DNA from: JAUYIW01 sp043818555
GTDB taxonomy: Bacteria > Patescibacteriota > Patescibacteriia > UBA9934
Length of the DNA stretch: 20,474 nucleotides
Reading direction: 5' to 3'
Assembly: GCA_043818555.1 (NCBI GenBank)
Contig: JBDRFP010000028.1
Location: 1-20,474, forward strand
In this document: piece by piece, positions 6,931 to 13,499 of the stretch
How positions within the stretch are numbered: position 1 is the first letter of the stretch
Layout: every line of letters starts with the position of its first letter
Notes under the pieces: model-generated
Told to the model about the DNA's origin: nothing
Seen by the model: only the letters and a program-made list of their open reading frames with translations
Databases searched by the model: none
Made by a program: the position numbers and the translations under genes

Positions 6931-7464
6931 TTACACTCTTCGAGCGCGTCGTGGACGACATCCTCCATGCGCAACAGGAGTTTCCTCTTTGATCGATAAA
7001 ATATTCAGACCCTTTGAGTTAAGTGATCGTATTGCAGAATCTCGGCCGGTACCAATTCCTTTTACCACCACATGCAGATCCTTCATGCCGATTGGCTCAA
7101 TCTTTTCCAAGATCTTATTAACAACCACGCCTGCGGCGTATGGGGTAGCTTTTTTTGGTCCTTTGAAACCGCAATTCCCTGCCGTAGCCCATACAAGCGT
7201 ATTTCCGTTCATGTCGGTGATTGTAATCATTGTGTTGTTGAGCGAAGCGTTAATGTATGCCCGTCCGCGCGAAACCTGTTTTGATGTTCGCTTTTTGCCT
7301 TTTGCGGTACGAATATACTTAGCCTGCACTTTTTGCTTTGCGCTCTCGTCAGCTTTCTGTGCCGGCGCCGTAGGCTCTGCAGGCACTTCTGCCGTCGCCA
7401 ACTCACCCGCATCTGTCGCGGCTTCATCCTTTATCTCTTCAGTTGTGTTTGCTTCGTCTGTCAT
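6931..7464 (-). CDS. rpsK: 30S ribosomal protein S11 with N-terminal extension
   Basis: S11 forms the platform of the small subunit next to the mRNA path. The conserved core starts near residue 62 (GRAYINASLNNTMITITD) and ends with the family tail HGGCRPRRARRV; GIGTGRDSAIRSL is also in place. With the ATG at 7464 the protein has 177 residues against about 129 in most bacteria. The first 50 or so are a low-complexity Ala/Glu/Thr/Pro segment followed by a basic patch. A TTG at 7494 would add 10 more residues, but ATG is preferred. Neither start has a good Shine-Dalgarno site. Confidence 0.95.
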   Translation of the reverse strand: MTDEANTTEEIKDEAATDAGELATAEVPAEPTAPAQKADESAKQKVQAKYIRTAKGKKRTSKQVSRGRAYINASLNNTMITITDMNGNTLVWATAGNCGFKGPKKATPYAAGVVVNKILEKIEPIGMKDLHVVVKGIGTGRDSAIRSLNSKGLNILSIKEETPVAHGGCRPRRARRV

Positions 7465-7501
7465 AAATTTGATTCGTAGACTGTGAACAATCAACCCAGC
7501 T

Positions 7502-7888
7502 TTAAGTCTTAGTAAGCACTCGGCGTCCGCTGCCTGCGGTCTTTCTTACATTGCCACGTACTGTGCGCGAGTTAGTCTTTGTGCGCTGGCCCCTGGCCGG
7601 CAGCCTTTTGATGTGCCGCGTGCCGCGGTATGCGCCAACTTCTTTCATTCGCTTGATATTCCCTAGCACCTCTCTGCGCAATTCACCTTCTACTCGATAT
7701 TGTTTTTCCACAATAGTGCGGATCGCATTCTCCTGATCTGGCGTAAGGTCCTTTACGCGGGTGTTCTCATCAACTTCAGCAGCTTTTAAAATCTTTCCAG
7801 CTCGTGTACTTCCAATACCATAAATATACGTGAGTCCGATCACGATTCGTTTATTTGATGGAAGTGTTACTCCGGCTATTCTTGCCAT
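7502..7888 (-). CDS. rpsM: 30S ribosomal protein S13
   Basis: S13 contacts the P-site tRNA and the large subunit from the head. The 128-residue product has the start RIAGVTLPSNKRIVIGLTYIYGIG, the helix-two-turn-helix region, and the basic RGTRHIKRLPARGQRTKTNSRT near the C-terminus. Length and motifs are normal. It follows rpmJ by 38 bp and precedes rpsK, the standard order. Confidence 0.98.
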   Translation of the reverse strand: MARIAGVTLPSNKRIVIGLTYIYGIGSTRAGKILKAAEVDENTRVKDLTPDQENAIRTIVEKQYRVEGELRREVLGNIKRMKEVGAYRGTRHIKRLPARGQRTKTNSRTVRGNVRKTAGSGRRVLTKT

Positions 7889-7926
7889 ATCTTTAGAAAT
7901 TCTAAATTCAAAATTATATCCAAACC

Positions 7927-8040
7927 TTATCCTTGTCGCTGCTTGTGCTTGGGATTTTTACAAACAACACGGACTCGTCCTTCTCGACGAATCACCTGGC
8001 AATCTCTGCAAATTTTCTTAACTGATGCTCGAACTTTCAT
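7927..8040 (-). CDS. rpmJ: 50S ribosomal protein L36
   Basis: A 37-residue product, found by reading the gap between infA and rpsM. It begins MKVRASVKKICRDCQVIRRE and ends CKNPKHKQRQG. Cys11, Cys14, Cys27 and His32 form the classic L36 zinc site (C-x2-C-x12-C-x4-H), so this is the zinc-containing form. Its place between infA and rpsM is the normal one. It is easily missed because of its length. Confidence 0.97.
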   Translation of the reverse strand: MKVRASVKKICRDCQVIRREGRVRVVCKNPKHKQRQG

Positions 8041-8046
8041 AAGTTA

Positions 8047-8079
8047 GTCTAAAGTCTTAAAGTCTAAAGTCTTAAAGTC
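8047..8079. repeat. 15-bp tandem repeat
   Basis: Two perfect copies of a 15-bp unit, GTCTAAAGTCTTAAA (8047-8061 and 8062-8076), plus the first 3 bases of a third. The related words GACTTT and GACTAATGACTT continue to about 8121. The array fills the infA-rpmJ gap, so it would be transcribed within the operon. Confidence 0.8.
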
Positions 8080-8181
8080 GCGAAGTCCTTGGACTTTTGA
8101 CTAATGACTTTTTGACTTTCTACTCAATAAAGCGAATACCACCCCAAACAGGATGATATCATTTAAGAAAGAGATGCCGGA

Positions 8182-8397
8182 TCAAAAGCGATACGTTATT
8201 CTTCCCTTTGTAAGATCATACGGGCTGATCTCAACTTTGACGTCATCTCCCGGCATTATTCGAATGCGAAATTTTCGCAACCGGCCTGAAAGATGAGCAA
8301 TGATTTCCTGTTCGTTTTCGAGTTTTACTCTGAAGTGCCCGCCTGGCAAAGATTCCTCTACCGAACCGCGCATTTCAATGAATTGTTTTTCTGCCAT
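8182..8397 (-). CDS. infA: Translation initiation factor IF-1
   Basis: IF-1 is an OB-fold protein that blocks the A site during initiation. The 71-residue product has the family pattern: MRGSVEESLPGGHFRVKLENEQEIIAHLSGR in two parts and the C-terminal RIMPGDDVKVEISPYDLTKGRITYRF. It is the first gene of the ribosomal operon here and starts about 5-6 nt after the predicted transcription start, so it is almost leaderless. Confidence 0.98.
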   Translation of the reverse strand: MAEKQFIEMRGSVEESLPGGHFRVKLENEQEIIAHLSGRLRKFRIRIMPGDDVKVEISPYDLTKGRITYRF

Positions 8398-8409
8398 ATT
8401 TACGCGAGA

Positions 8410-8438
8410 ACTATACCAGATTAGCGAAAATTTGGCAA
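8410..8438 (-). promoter_or_regulatory. Promoter of the infA-rpsI operon
   Basis: The minus strand reads TTGCCA (8438-8433), a 17-bp spacer ending in TGG, and TATAGT (8415-8410). Each hexamer matches consensus at five of six positions, and an extended -10 is present. The start is expected near 8403, only a few nt before the infA ATG at 8397. Confidence 0.7.
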
Positions 8439-8561
8439 CAAGTAACTCAAACTTGATGGCAGAATCTTACAATATCTACAATATTTAGTCAACCCCATCT
8501 ATGCCGCCCATCTCGAGCGATCGTAGGAAGTCGAAAGATCTATGATATATTAAGCTAAATA

Positions 8562-8590
8562 TTGACAAAAACCAATGATTTTGATAAAAA
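8562..8590 (+). promoter_or_regulatory. Promoter of the HTH orphan gene
   Basis: TTGACA (8562-8567, perfect), a 17-bp spacer ending in TGA, and TAAAAA (8585-8590). The expected start near 8597 gives a leader of about 36 nt with AAGGTGG at 8622-8628. Confidence 0.65.
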
Positions 8591-8632
8591 CAACAGCCAA
8601 ATCGATCTTTCAATCAAAACCAAGGTGGCAAA

Positions 8633-9091
8633 TTGAAAAAGCTTCGGAGCGACAGTAGATTCCCTGAGCGTGAACCCTTTGTGCGTGTCCTATTTGGCGA
8701 GTGCGGGCTGAGCTACAAACACACGGGCAAATTACTCAGCGTGACCGATACAACAATCCGCAAGGACGTTCGACGCATGGGTGGCAAGGAAGTCTTCGGC
8801 AGGCGTCCGGGAAACATTCCGCGACGCTACCAGGCGTGCTTTGCCAAGTGTGCCAAGCTTAGCGCAAAACGCGATCTCGACCCATTCACAGCCAAACTGC
8901 TCGGCATGCTCGGCGAGTACCTGAACATTCGCCGCCTGTCAGTACTGGTTCGAGAGCGAAAAGTCGAAATGGAAATTATCAACCGAGCATGGACAGGCTA
9001 TTTCAACGACGTGGGAAGCGGGAAAATCATCGCCCCAAGGAATGTAGAACAAGCCAGCGAGGCCATATTGGCCCGAATCACACGGTATTAG
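8633..9091 (+). CDS. Hypothetical protein with helix-turn-helix-like segment
   Basis: This 152-residue basic protein starts at TTG 8633, fixed by AAGGTGG 4 nt upstream and by the lack of an in-frame ATG nearby. Residues of about 24-50 (GECGLSYKHTGKLLSVTD followed by TTIRKDVRRMGG) have the spacing of a helix-turn-helix whose second helix is TDTTIRKDVRRM, similar to sigma region 4 and to many resolvase or transposase DNA-binding parts. The remaining 100 residues are helical and not recognised. It could be a small transcription regulator. It is an independent unit with its own promoter and intrinsic terminator between infA and alaS, transcribed against both. Confidence 0.7.
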   Translation: MKKLRSDSRFPEREPFVRVLFGECGLSYKHTGKLLSVTDTTIRKDVRRMGGKEVFGRRPGNIPRRYQACFAKCAKLSAKRDLDPFTAKLLGMLGEYLNIRRLSVLVRERKVEMEIINRAWTGYFNDVGSGKIIAPRNVEQASEAILARITRY

Positions 9092-9117
9092 CAGCATGAT
9101 GTACAATCGTGCCCCTC

Positions 9118-9146
9118 AGAGCCGCGCTCCCCGCCGGCTCTTTTTT
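9118..9146 (+). terminator. Intrinsic terminator of the HTH orphan gene
   Basis: The stem AGAGCCG/CGGCTCT (9118-9124 and 9135-9141) with a 10-nt loop is followed by a T tract that ends at 9146. Confidence 0.88.
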
Positions 9147-9153
9147 GTAGACA

Positions 9154-9230
9154 AAAATTCACCATTTCGAGCGAACGCGAGAGATCTTAATCGAAAAGAT
9201 TCCTCACATTCGTTCGAAATGGTGAATTTT
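9154..9230 (-). terminator. Long hairpin after alaS, probable terminator
   Basis: Two 28-nt arms (9154-9181 and 9203-9230) pair with only three non-Watson-Crick positions around a 21-nt loop. On the minus strand one position is a mismatch and two are G-U pairs, and the hairpin runs into five T residues, so it fits alaS (stop at 9235) better than the plus strand. The stem is much longer than usual terminators. Confidence 0.65.
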
Positions 9231-9234
9231 GAGC

Positions 9235-11061
9235 TTACTTTGACAATGTCGCCTTAATCCTGCGGACTCCAGCTGAAGATGCCTCTTCCTTCTTGATCGT
9301 AAACTTCCCCAGCTCGCCTGTGCGCTCAACATGAGGGCCGCCGCAGATCTCTTTCGATACATAACCGCGGTCGTCATCGCCAACAAAATAAACTTTAATC
9401 TTTCCGAGCTTGTCGTATTTTTCATCGAAAATCCCTACCGCACCCTTCTTCTTTGCTTCGTCAACTGTCAGAAGCTCGTAGCGAACCGGTAAATCAGCCT
9501 CAATCGCCTTGTTTACAATCTCCTCAACCTGGTCGAGTTCTTCGCGGGTCACCTTCTTGTCGTGCGAAAAATCAAACCGCAATCTGTCAGCAGTAATATT
9601 TGACCCTCGCTGTTCAACTTGGTCGCCTAAAACAGTACGCAAAGCCGCAAGCATTAAATGCGTTGCAGTATGCAAACAAGTCGTCTCGGTTGAATCATCA
9701 GCCAGTCCACCGGCAAACTTATCCCCTGCCCCGGCGCGCGAAAGTTCCTGATGCTTTTTAAACTCCTGCTGGAACGCATCACGATCAACTTTCTGACCAT
9801 GCTCGCTAGCAATTTCCTCAGTCAACTCAATTGGAAATCCGTAACTCTGATACAAGTCGAACGCATCGTGTCCAGTAATCTCGCCGGTCTTTTCCCAGAT
9901 TTTCTGAATCTGCTTCAAGCCCTTCTCCACTGTTTTATAAAATTTCCCTTCTTCTTTCTGAATTACATCTTGAATATAATCATGATGTTCAAGCAAATCA
10001 GGATAGGCATCACTAAGTGAGTCAATGCTAGCCTTGGTGACTGGTAACAGCGACTGTTGTGCCTCGGTGATCTTTAACATCTGCCTCACCGCTCTACGAA
10101 TCAACCTACGCAAAATGTAACCCTGATCTTTATTGGAAGGCTCAATGCCGTCATTTATGATCATAACGGCCGAGCGGGCATGGTCTGCAATGATTCGCAT
10201 AGATCTCGCGCATTCATCCCAACATTCTGGCTTTTCATCATAACCTAAATCACCTGATGTAAACCGATACTTCTTTTCTGTCACCTTTTCGATAGCGCCA
10301 AAAATTCCTGCAAATAAATCAGTGTCGAAAACGCTATTCTCTCCCTGCAAAGCAGCAACGGTTCTTTCAAGCCCCATGCCAGTATCGACATTCTTCTTAT
10401 CGAGCGGCTCAAGCGTGCCATCTTCAAGCTTGTTAAACTGCATGAACACGTTATTCCAAATCTCCACCCACTCATCATTTTCCGGATCAAAAACCTCTGG
10501 AGCATCGCCTTCGCCTGTCCAATAAAACATCTCAGTATCCGGCCCCTGAGGTCCCGGATGCTTTCCGCCTGCCGGCCACCAGTTGTCAGCCTTGCCGAGT
10601 TTGGCGATTCTGGATTCGTCAATGCCAAGCGACTTCCACTTATCGAACGATTCCTGGTCGAACGGAGCGTCGTCGTCACCTGCAAACACACTGATCGCCA
10701 GTCTTTCGATCGGCAAACCAAGCCACTCCTTCGATGTCAAAAACTCAAAACTCATCTCAACCGCATCACCCTTAAAATAATCACCAAGCGACCAGTTTCC
10801 AAGCATTTCAAAAAACGTAAGGTGAGTATTGTCGCCCACTTCGTCAATATCGCCAGTTCTGACGCACTTCTGATAGTCAACGAGTCGACTCCCCGCCGGA
10901 TGCTCTTCACCGAGCAAATATGGAACCAGCGGATGCATTCCGGCTGTAGTAAACAAAACAGAAGGGTCGTTTTCCGGAATCAAAGAGGCCGAGGGGATTT
11001 CGACATGATTTTTCGACACAAAAAAATCTATGTATTTTTTTCTAAGCTCGTTTGAGCGCAT
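9235..11061 (-). CDS. alaS: Alanyl-tRNA synthetase, short form without C-Ala domain
   Basis: This class II enzyme attaches alanine to tRNA-Ala. The N-terminal catalytic domain shows FTTAGMHPLVPYLLG, motif 2 with TFFEMLGNWSLGDYFK, WNNVFMQFN and motif 3 with VDTGMGLERTVAAL. The editing domain follows, with zinc ligands H464 and H468 (HTATH) and C573 and H577 (CGGPH); the usual CGGTH Thr is Pro here. The protein ends at residue 608 directly after SAGVRRIKA, while most bacterial forms run on to about 870 through a coiled coil and the C-Ala domain. So aminoacylation and editing are kept and the tRNA-elbow-binding part is gone. The ATG at 11061 is at a predicted leaderless start. Confidence 0.96.
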   Translation of the reverse strand: MRSNELRKKYIDFFVSKNHVEIPSASLIPENDPSVLFTTAGMHPLVPYLLGEEHPAGSRLVDYQKCVRTGDIDEVGDNTHLTFFEMLGNWSLGDYFKGDAVEMSFEFLTSKEWLGLPIERLAISVFAGDDDAPFDQESFDKWKSLGIDESRIAKLGKADNWWPAGGKHPGPQGPDTEMFYWTGEGDAPEVFDPENDEWVEIWNNVFMQFNKLEDGTLEPLDKKNVDTGMGLERTVAALQGENSVFDTDLFAGIFGAIEKVTEKKYRFTSGDLGYDEKPECWDECARSMRIIADHARSAVMIINDGIEPSNKDQGYILRRLIRRAVRQMLKITEAQQSLLPVTKASIDSLSDAYPDLLEHHDYIQDVIQKEEGKFYKTVEKGLKQIQKIWEKTGEITGHDAFDLYQSYGFPIELTEEIASEHGQKVDRDAFQQEFKKHQELSRAGAGDKFAGGLADDSTETTCLHTATHLMLAALRTVLGDQVEQRGSNITADRLRFDFSHDKKVTREELDQVEEIVNKAIEADLPVRYELLTVDEAKKKGAVGIFDEKYDKLGKIKVYFVGDDDRGYVSKEICGGPHVERTGELGKFTIKKEEASSAGVRRIKATLSK

Positions 11062-11067
11062 ATGCTT

Positions 11068-11076
11068 AAATTACCA
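11068..11076 (-). promoter_or_regulatory. Possible extended -10 promoter of alaS
   Basis: The minus strand reads TGG then TAATTT (11073-11068), 6 nt before the ATG, which predicts a leaderless start at 11061. The -10 is only a partial match and no good -35 is visible, so this is a weaker call than the other promoters here. Confidence 0.35.
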
Positions 11077-11181
11077 ATTCACAAGTACCCAATGATCAAT
11101 GAATACCCAATGCATAATGACCAATTGGGGATTGGTGATTGGGGGTTCATTGGGAATTGGTTTTTTGGTCATTGGTCATTA
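11073..11181. repeat. Imperfect ATTGG/CCAAT word array
   Basis: The spacer holds many copies of CCAAT-type words on its left side (CCAATTC, CCCAATG, ATACCCAATG, GACCAATT) and their complements on its right side (GGGGATTGG, GATTGGGG, TTCATTGGG, AATTGG, GTCATTGG twice). The two sides can fold back on each other. It separates the divergent alaS and the plus-strand orphan gene. Confidence 0.7.
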
Positions 11182-11205
11182 AGATGATATCTGAAACCGC
11201 AAGAC

Positions 11206-11234
11206 TTGGCAATTTATGTCAACTGTGTTACTGT
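11206..11234 (+). promoter_or_regulatory. Promoter of orphan gene at 11265
   Basis: TTGGCA (11206-11211), a 17-bp spacer ending in TGT, and TACTGT (11229-11234). The start near 11241 leaves a leader of about 24 nt with AAGGAGG at 11254-11260. Confidence 0.6.
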
Positions 11235-11264
11235 GTTTTCTCGATCTTTACCAAGGAGGACCGG

Positions 11265-11702
11265 ATGGCGTCAATAAAAGACAGGAAAAACATGGGTAAG
11301 ATTGCAAAGAAGGTCAACACGGTTGATGGCCGTGTTCTGAAGGCGCTTCAGGACATGGACAGAAACATGGCCTCTTTCCAAGAACTCAGAGACGGGTATG
11401 AGCACTGGCAATGGAACCTGTTCGCCAAGTGGCATCTGGATGGCGACTACGCCCTTGCGGGTCCAAGCTTGTTGCGCGGGCTCGACCTCTCCATGTCTGC
11501 GCTCGGCAGCGACAAGCACCAGCCCTTTGCGAACCGTGGAGGCGAATACACCTCCGACAACAAGCCGGAACGGATGTACATGTCGAAAGACATCGTGCGT
11601 ATGATTGCCCATGGCGAGCGACGAGCGGCGACCAAGGCGGTCGAGCAGGAGTTGCTGCGCCGCCGGTGCGCCAAACAGCCTCAAGCTGGCCGCAGGAGAT
11701 AA
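11265..11702 (+). CDS. Hypothetical basic protein
   Basis: This 145-residue protein starts MASIKDRKNMGKIAKK. The ATG at 11265 is chosen because AAGGAGG, a full Shine-Dalgarno match, stands 4 nt upstream; an upstream in-frame start at 11139 would run through the promoter. The N-terminal third is a charged helix region, the middle is rich in Trp/Tyr/His (GYEHWQWNLFAKWHLDGDY at about 44-62), and the C-terminus is strongly basic with RRR repeats, ending AGRRR. It could bind nucleic acid through the tail, but no family is recognised. It is a single-gene unit with its own promoter and terminator. Confidence 0.7.
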   Translation: MASIKDRKNMGKIAKKVNTVDGRVLKALQDMDRNMASFQELRDGYEHWQWNLFAKWHLDGDYALAGPSLLRGLDLSMSALGSDKHQPFANRGGEYTSDNKPERMYMSKDIVRMIAHGERRAATKAVEQELLRRRCAKQPQAGRRR

Positions 11703-11716
11703 GGCCGAAAACAAGC

Positions 11717-11756
11717 CCCGCAACAATCGGAAGATTGAAGCGGGGTGTTTATTTTG
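11717..11756 (+). terminator. Terminator, probably bidirectional
   Basis: The stem CCCCGC/GCGGGG (11717-11722 and 11741-11746) has an inner AATC/GATT stem and is followed by a T-rich tail (TGTTTATTTT). On the minus strand the same hairpin is followed by CTTGTTTTC, so it may also end the operon that finishes with murJ at 11812. Confidence 0.75.
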
Positions 11757-11811
11757 AGAAATTTAGGTATTTTGGGAGAGGTTGAAGGATTTTGAGAAAT
11801 ATTAATGGGCA

Positions 11812-13419
11812 TTAGAGCGCAACCACTGTCTCCTCAGGTTTTGCCTTTTTGAGCAAACGGCGCTTAAGCCCGCGACCGAATTCTGTCAATTCCTCACTCT
11901 TGAACAAGTACGCTGCTACGCCGTAAACAACCAGACCTACTCCGCCGGCGATTAAGCCCTGTAGAAGAACGCCGATGAATGTTTCGAGTGTAATCATCTG
12001 CACTACAACCGCCTTCATGCCCTGCGTGGCAAAACCTCCAATAATCGCCGACGCAGATAAAATTACTAACGAGCGCGCGATTCTAAGCTCATCGAGCGAC
12101 CCGACGCGCGCGCGCAGCGGCGCCCAAAGCAAAATCAGCTGAACCACAACAGCAAGCGAATACGCCATGGCAAGGCCGGCAACTCCGTACTCTTTCGTTA
12201 GCATAAGCGCTGCCACAACATTGATTGTTGCCGCAACCAAACCTACTATGAACGGCGTCAAAGTGTCGTTATGCGCAAAATAGGCTCGTACCAGAATATA
12301 TATTATCGCCTGCGCAAAAAAGCTGAACGCAAAAAAGCCAAGCGTGTCTGCGGTCGCGATAGTTGCATCCCAGTCGAAAGCGCCGGCACCGAGCACAACC
12401 CGGACAATCTGAGCACGCAAAAGTATGAACAGCGCGCTTGCGGGTATGATAAAAAATAAAACTTGCCTAATGGTTGACGAAAATGACTTTGTAAAAGCGT
12501 CGCGGTCATTCTTGTTTGCCAATTCGCAAAAAGTCGGAAACGCCGCAACCGCGTATGACACAGCAATAACGCCGACCGGGAAAAAGTTTAGGTTGTATGC
12601 GAATTGGATGATTGTGACCGATCCAATTGCGAGCGTTGACGCAATAATCGTCATTGCCAAAAAGTTCACCTGGTTGACTGCCAGGCCCATAACGCGCGGG
12701 ATCATTTGAATGAGCGTATGTTTAACATCCTTGTCTTTAAGATCAAATACCATCTTGTATCGGTACCCAAGCGAACTTACGCCAATCCACTGCAGGGTCA
12801 GGTGTAACAGCGCGCCGAGCACAACCCCCCATGCAAGACCGATCGTTCCGAATTGAGGCGCAATGACTACTGCGCCCAAAATTATTCCAACATTGTAGAG
12901 AATCGGCGCCATGGAATAAAGCGCAAACCTTTTCGCGCCCTGCAAAACCGACCCGTAAACCATGGATATGGCAAGAAGGAATTCGGCAAGGAACATTACG
13001 CGCGCCATGTCAGCCACGGCGGCCTGCTTGACAGCGTCAAACCCCGGAGCAATCAGAGGCGCAAGTTGACCGGCAAAAACGGCTGCAACAATCAGGAATA
13101 CGCCGAAGGCTACTGCCAGAATGTTCAAAATGTTGTTGGTCATCTGCCAGGCGCGCGCGCCATCCCCTTTTCCCACATAGCGGGTAAAAAGCGGAATAAA
13201 GCTTGCCGAGAGCGCGCCAACGATCATCAACTGAAAAAGCAAATCCGGCACCCGAAAAGCCGCAAAATAAATGTCGAGCGTGTCAGACGCGCCAAATTCG
13301 CCTGCCAAAATACGATCGCGGATAAAGCCTACAAATCGCGAAAGAATAGAAAACGAGGCGACAATGATTGCCGCGCTCGTTATTGTTCCTGATTTTCCGT
13401 TCAGTAATAGTTTAAGCAT
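11812..13419 (-). CDS. murJ: Lipid II flippase MurJ
   Basis: MurJ moves the peptidoglycan precursor lipid II across the cytoplasmic membrane. The 535-residue product has the 14-helix MOP layout and the N-terminal family signature ILSRFVGFIRDRILAGEFG, with R28 and R34 at the places of two essential arginines of the E. coli protein, followed by AFRVPDLLFQL and SASFIPLFTRY. I chose the ATG at 13419, which has an AGAAAG site upstream, over a TTG at 13434. It is the last gene of a minus-strand envelope operon. A separate glycan flippase at 1058-2521 lacks these arginine positions in this context. Confidence 0.95.
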   Translation of the reverse strand: MLKLLLNGKSGTITSAAIIVASFSILSRFVGFIRDRILAGEFGASDTLDIYFAAFRVPDLLFQLMIVGALSASFIPLFTRYVGKGDGARAWQMTNNILNILAVAFGVFLIVAAVFAGQLAPLIAPGFDAVKQAAVADMARVMFLAEFLLAISMVYGSVLQGAKRFALYSMAPILYNVGIILGAVVIAPQFGTIGLAWGVVLGALLHLTLQWIGVSSLGYRYKMVFDLKDKDVKHTLIQMIPRVMGLAVNQVNFLAMTIIASTLAIGSVTIIQFAYNLNFFPVGVIAVSYAVAAFPTFCELANKNDRDAFTKSFSSTIRQVLFFIIPASALFILLRAQIVRVVLGAGAFDWDATIATADTLGFFAFSFFAQAIIYILVRAYFAHNDTLTPFIVGLVAATINVVAALMLTKEYGVAGLAMAYSLAVVVQLILLWAPLRARVGSLDELRIARSLVILSASAIIGGFATQGMKAVVVQMITLETFIGVLLQGLIAGGVGLVVYGVAAYLFKSEELTEFGRGLKRRLLKKAKPEETVVAL

Positions 13420-13499
13420 GTTACTTTCTGGCAATGATTTGCCGAGTCAAGGCCGCGTCAACTTGGCAGTGCCTGCATTGGCTGCCAAAGAATCTTTCC

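Noticed and set aside
10281..10721. A 146-codon minus-strand ORF and other long frames inside alaS
   Set aside because: They are shadows of alaS in other frames, without ribosome sites or family features.
11139..11264. N-terminal extension of the orphan protein at 11265
   Set aside because: The extension would include the promoter and the Shine-Dalgarno site of the gene, and starts inside the word-repeat array.
13440..13495. Inverted repeat TTGGCAG...CTGCCAA between the surface protein gene and murJ
   Set aside because: The stem is real, but no T tract follows on either strand and it is inside the likely operon, so neither a terminator nor another role can be supported.
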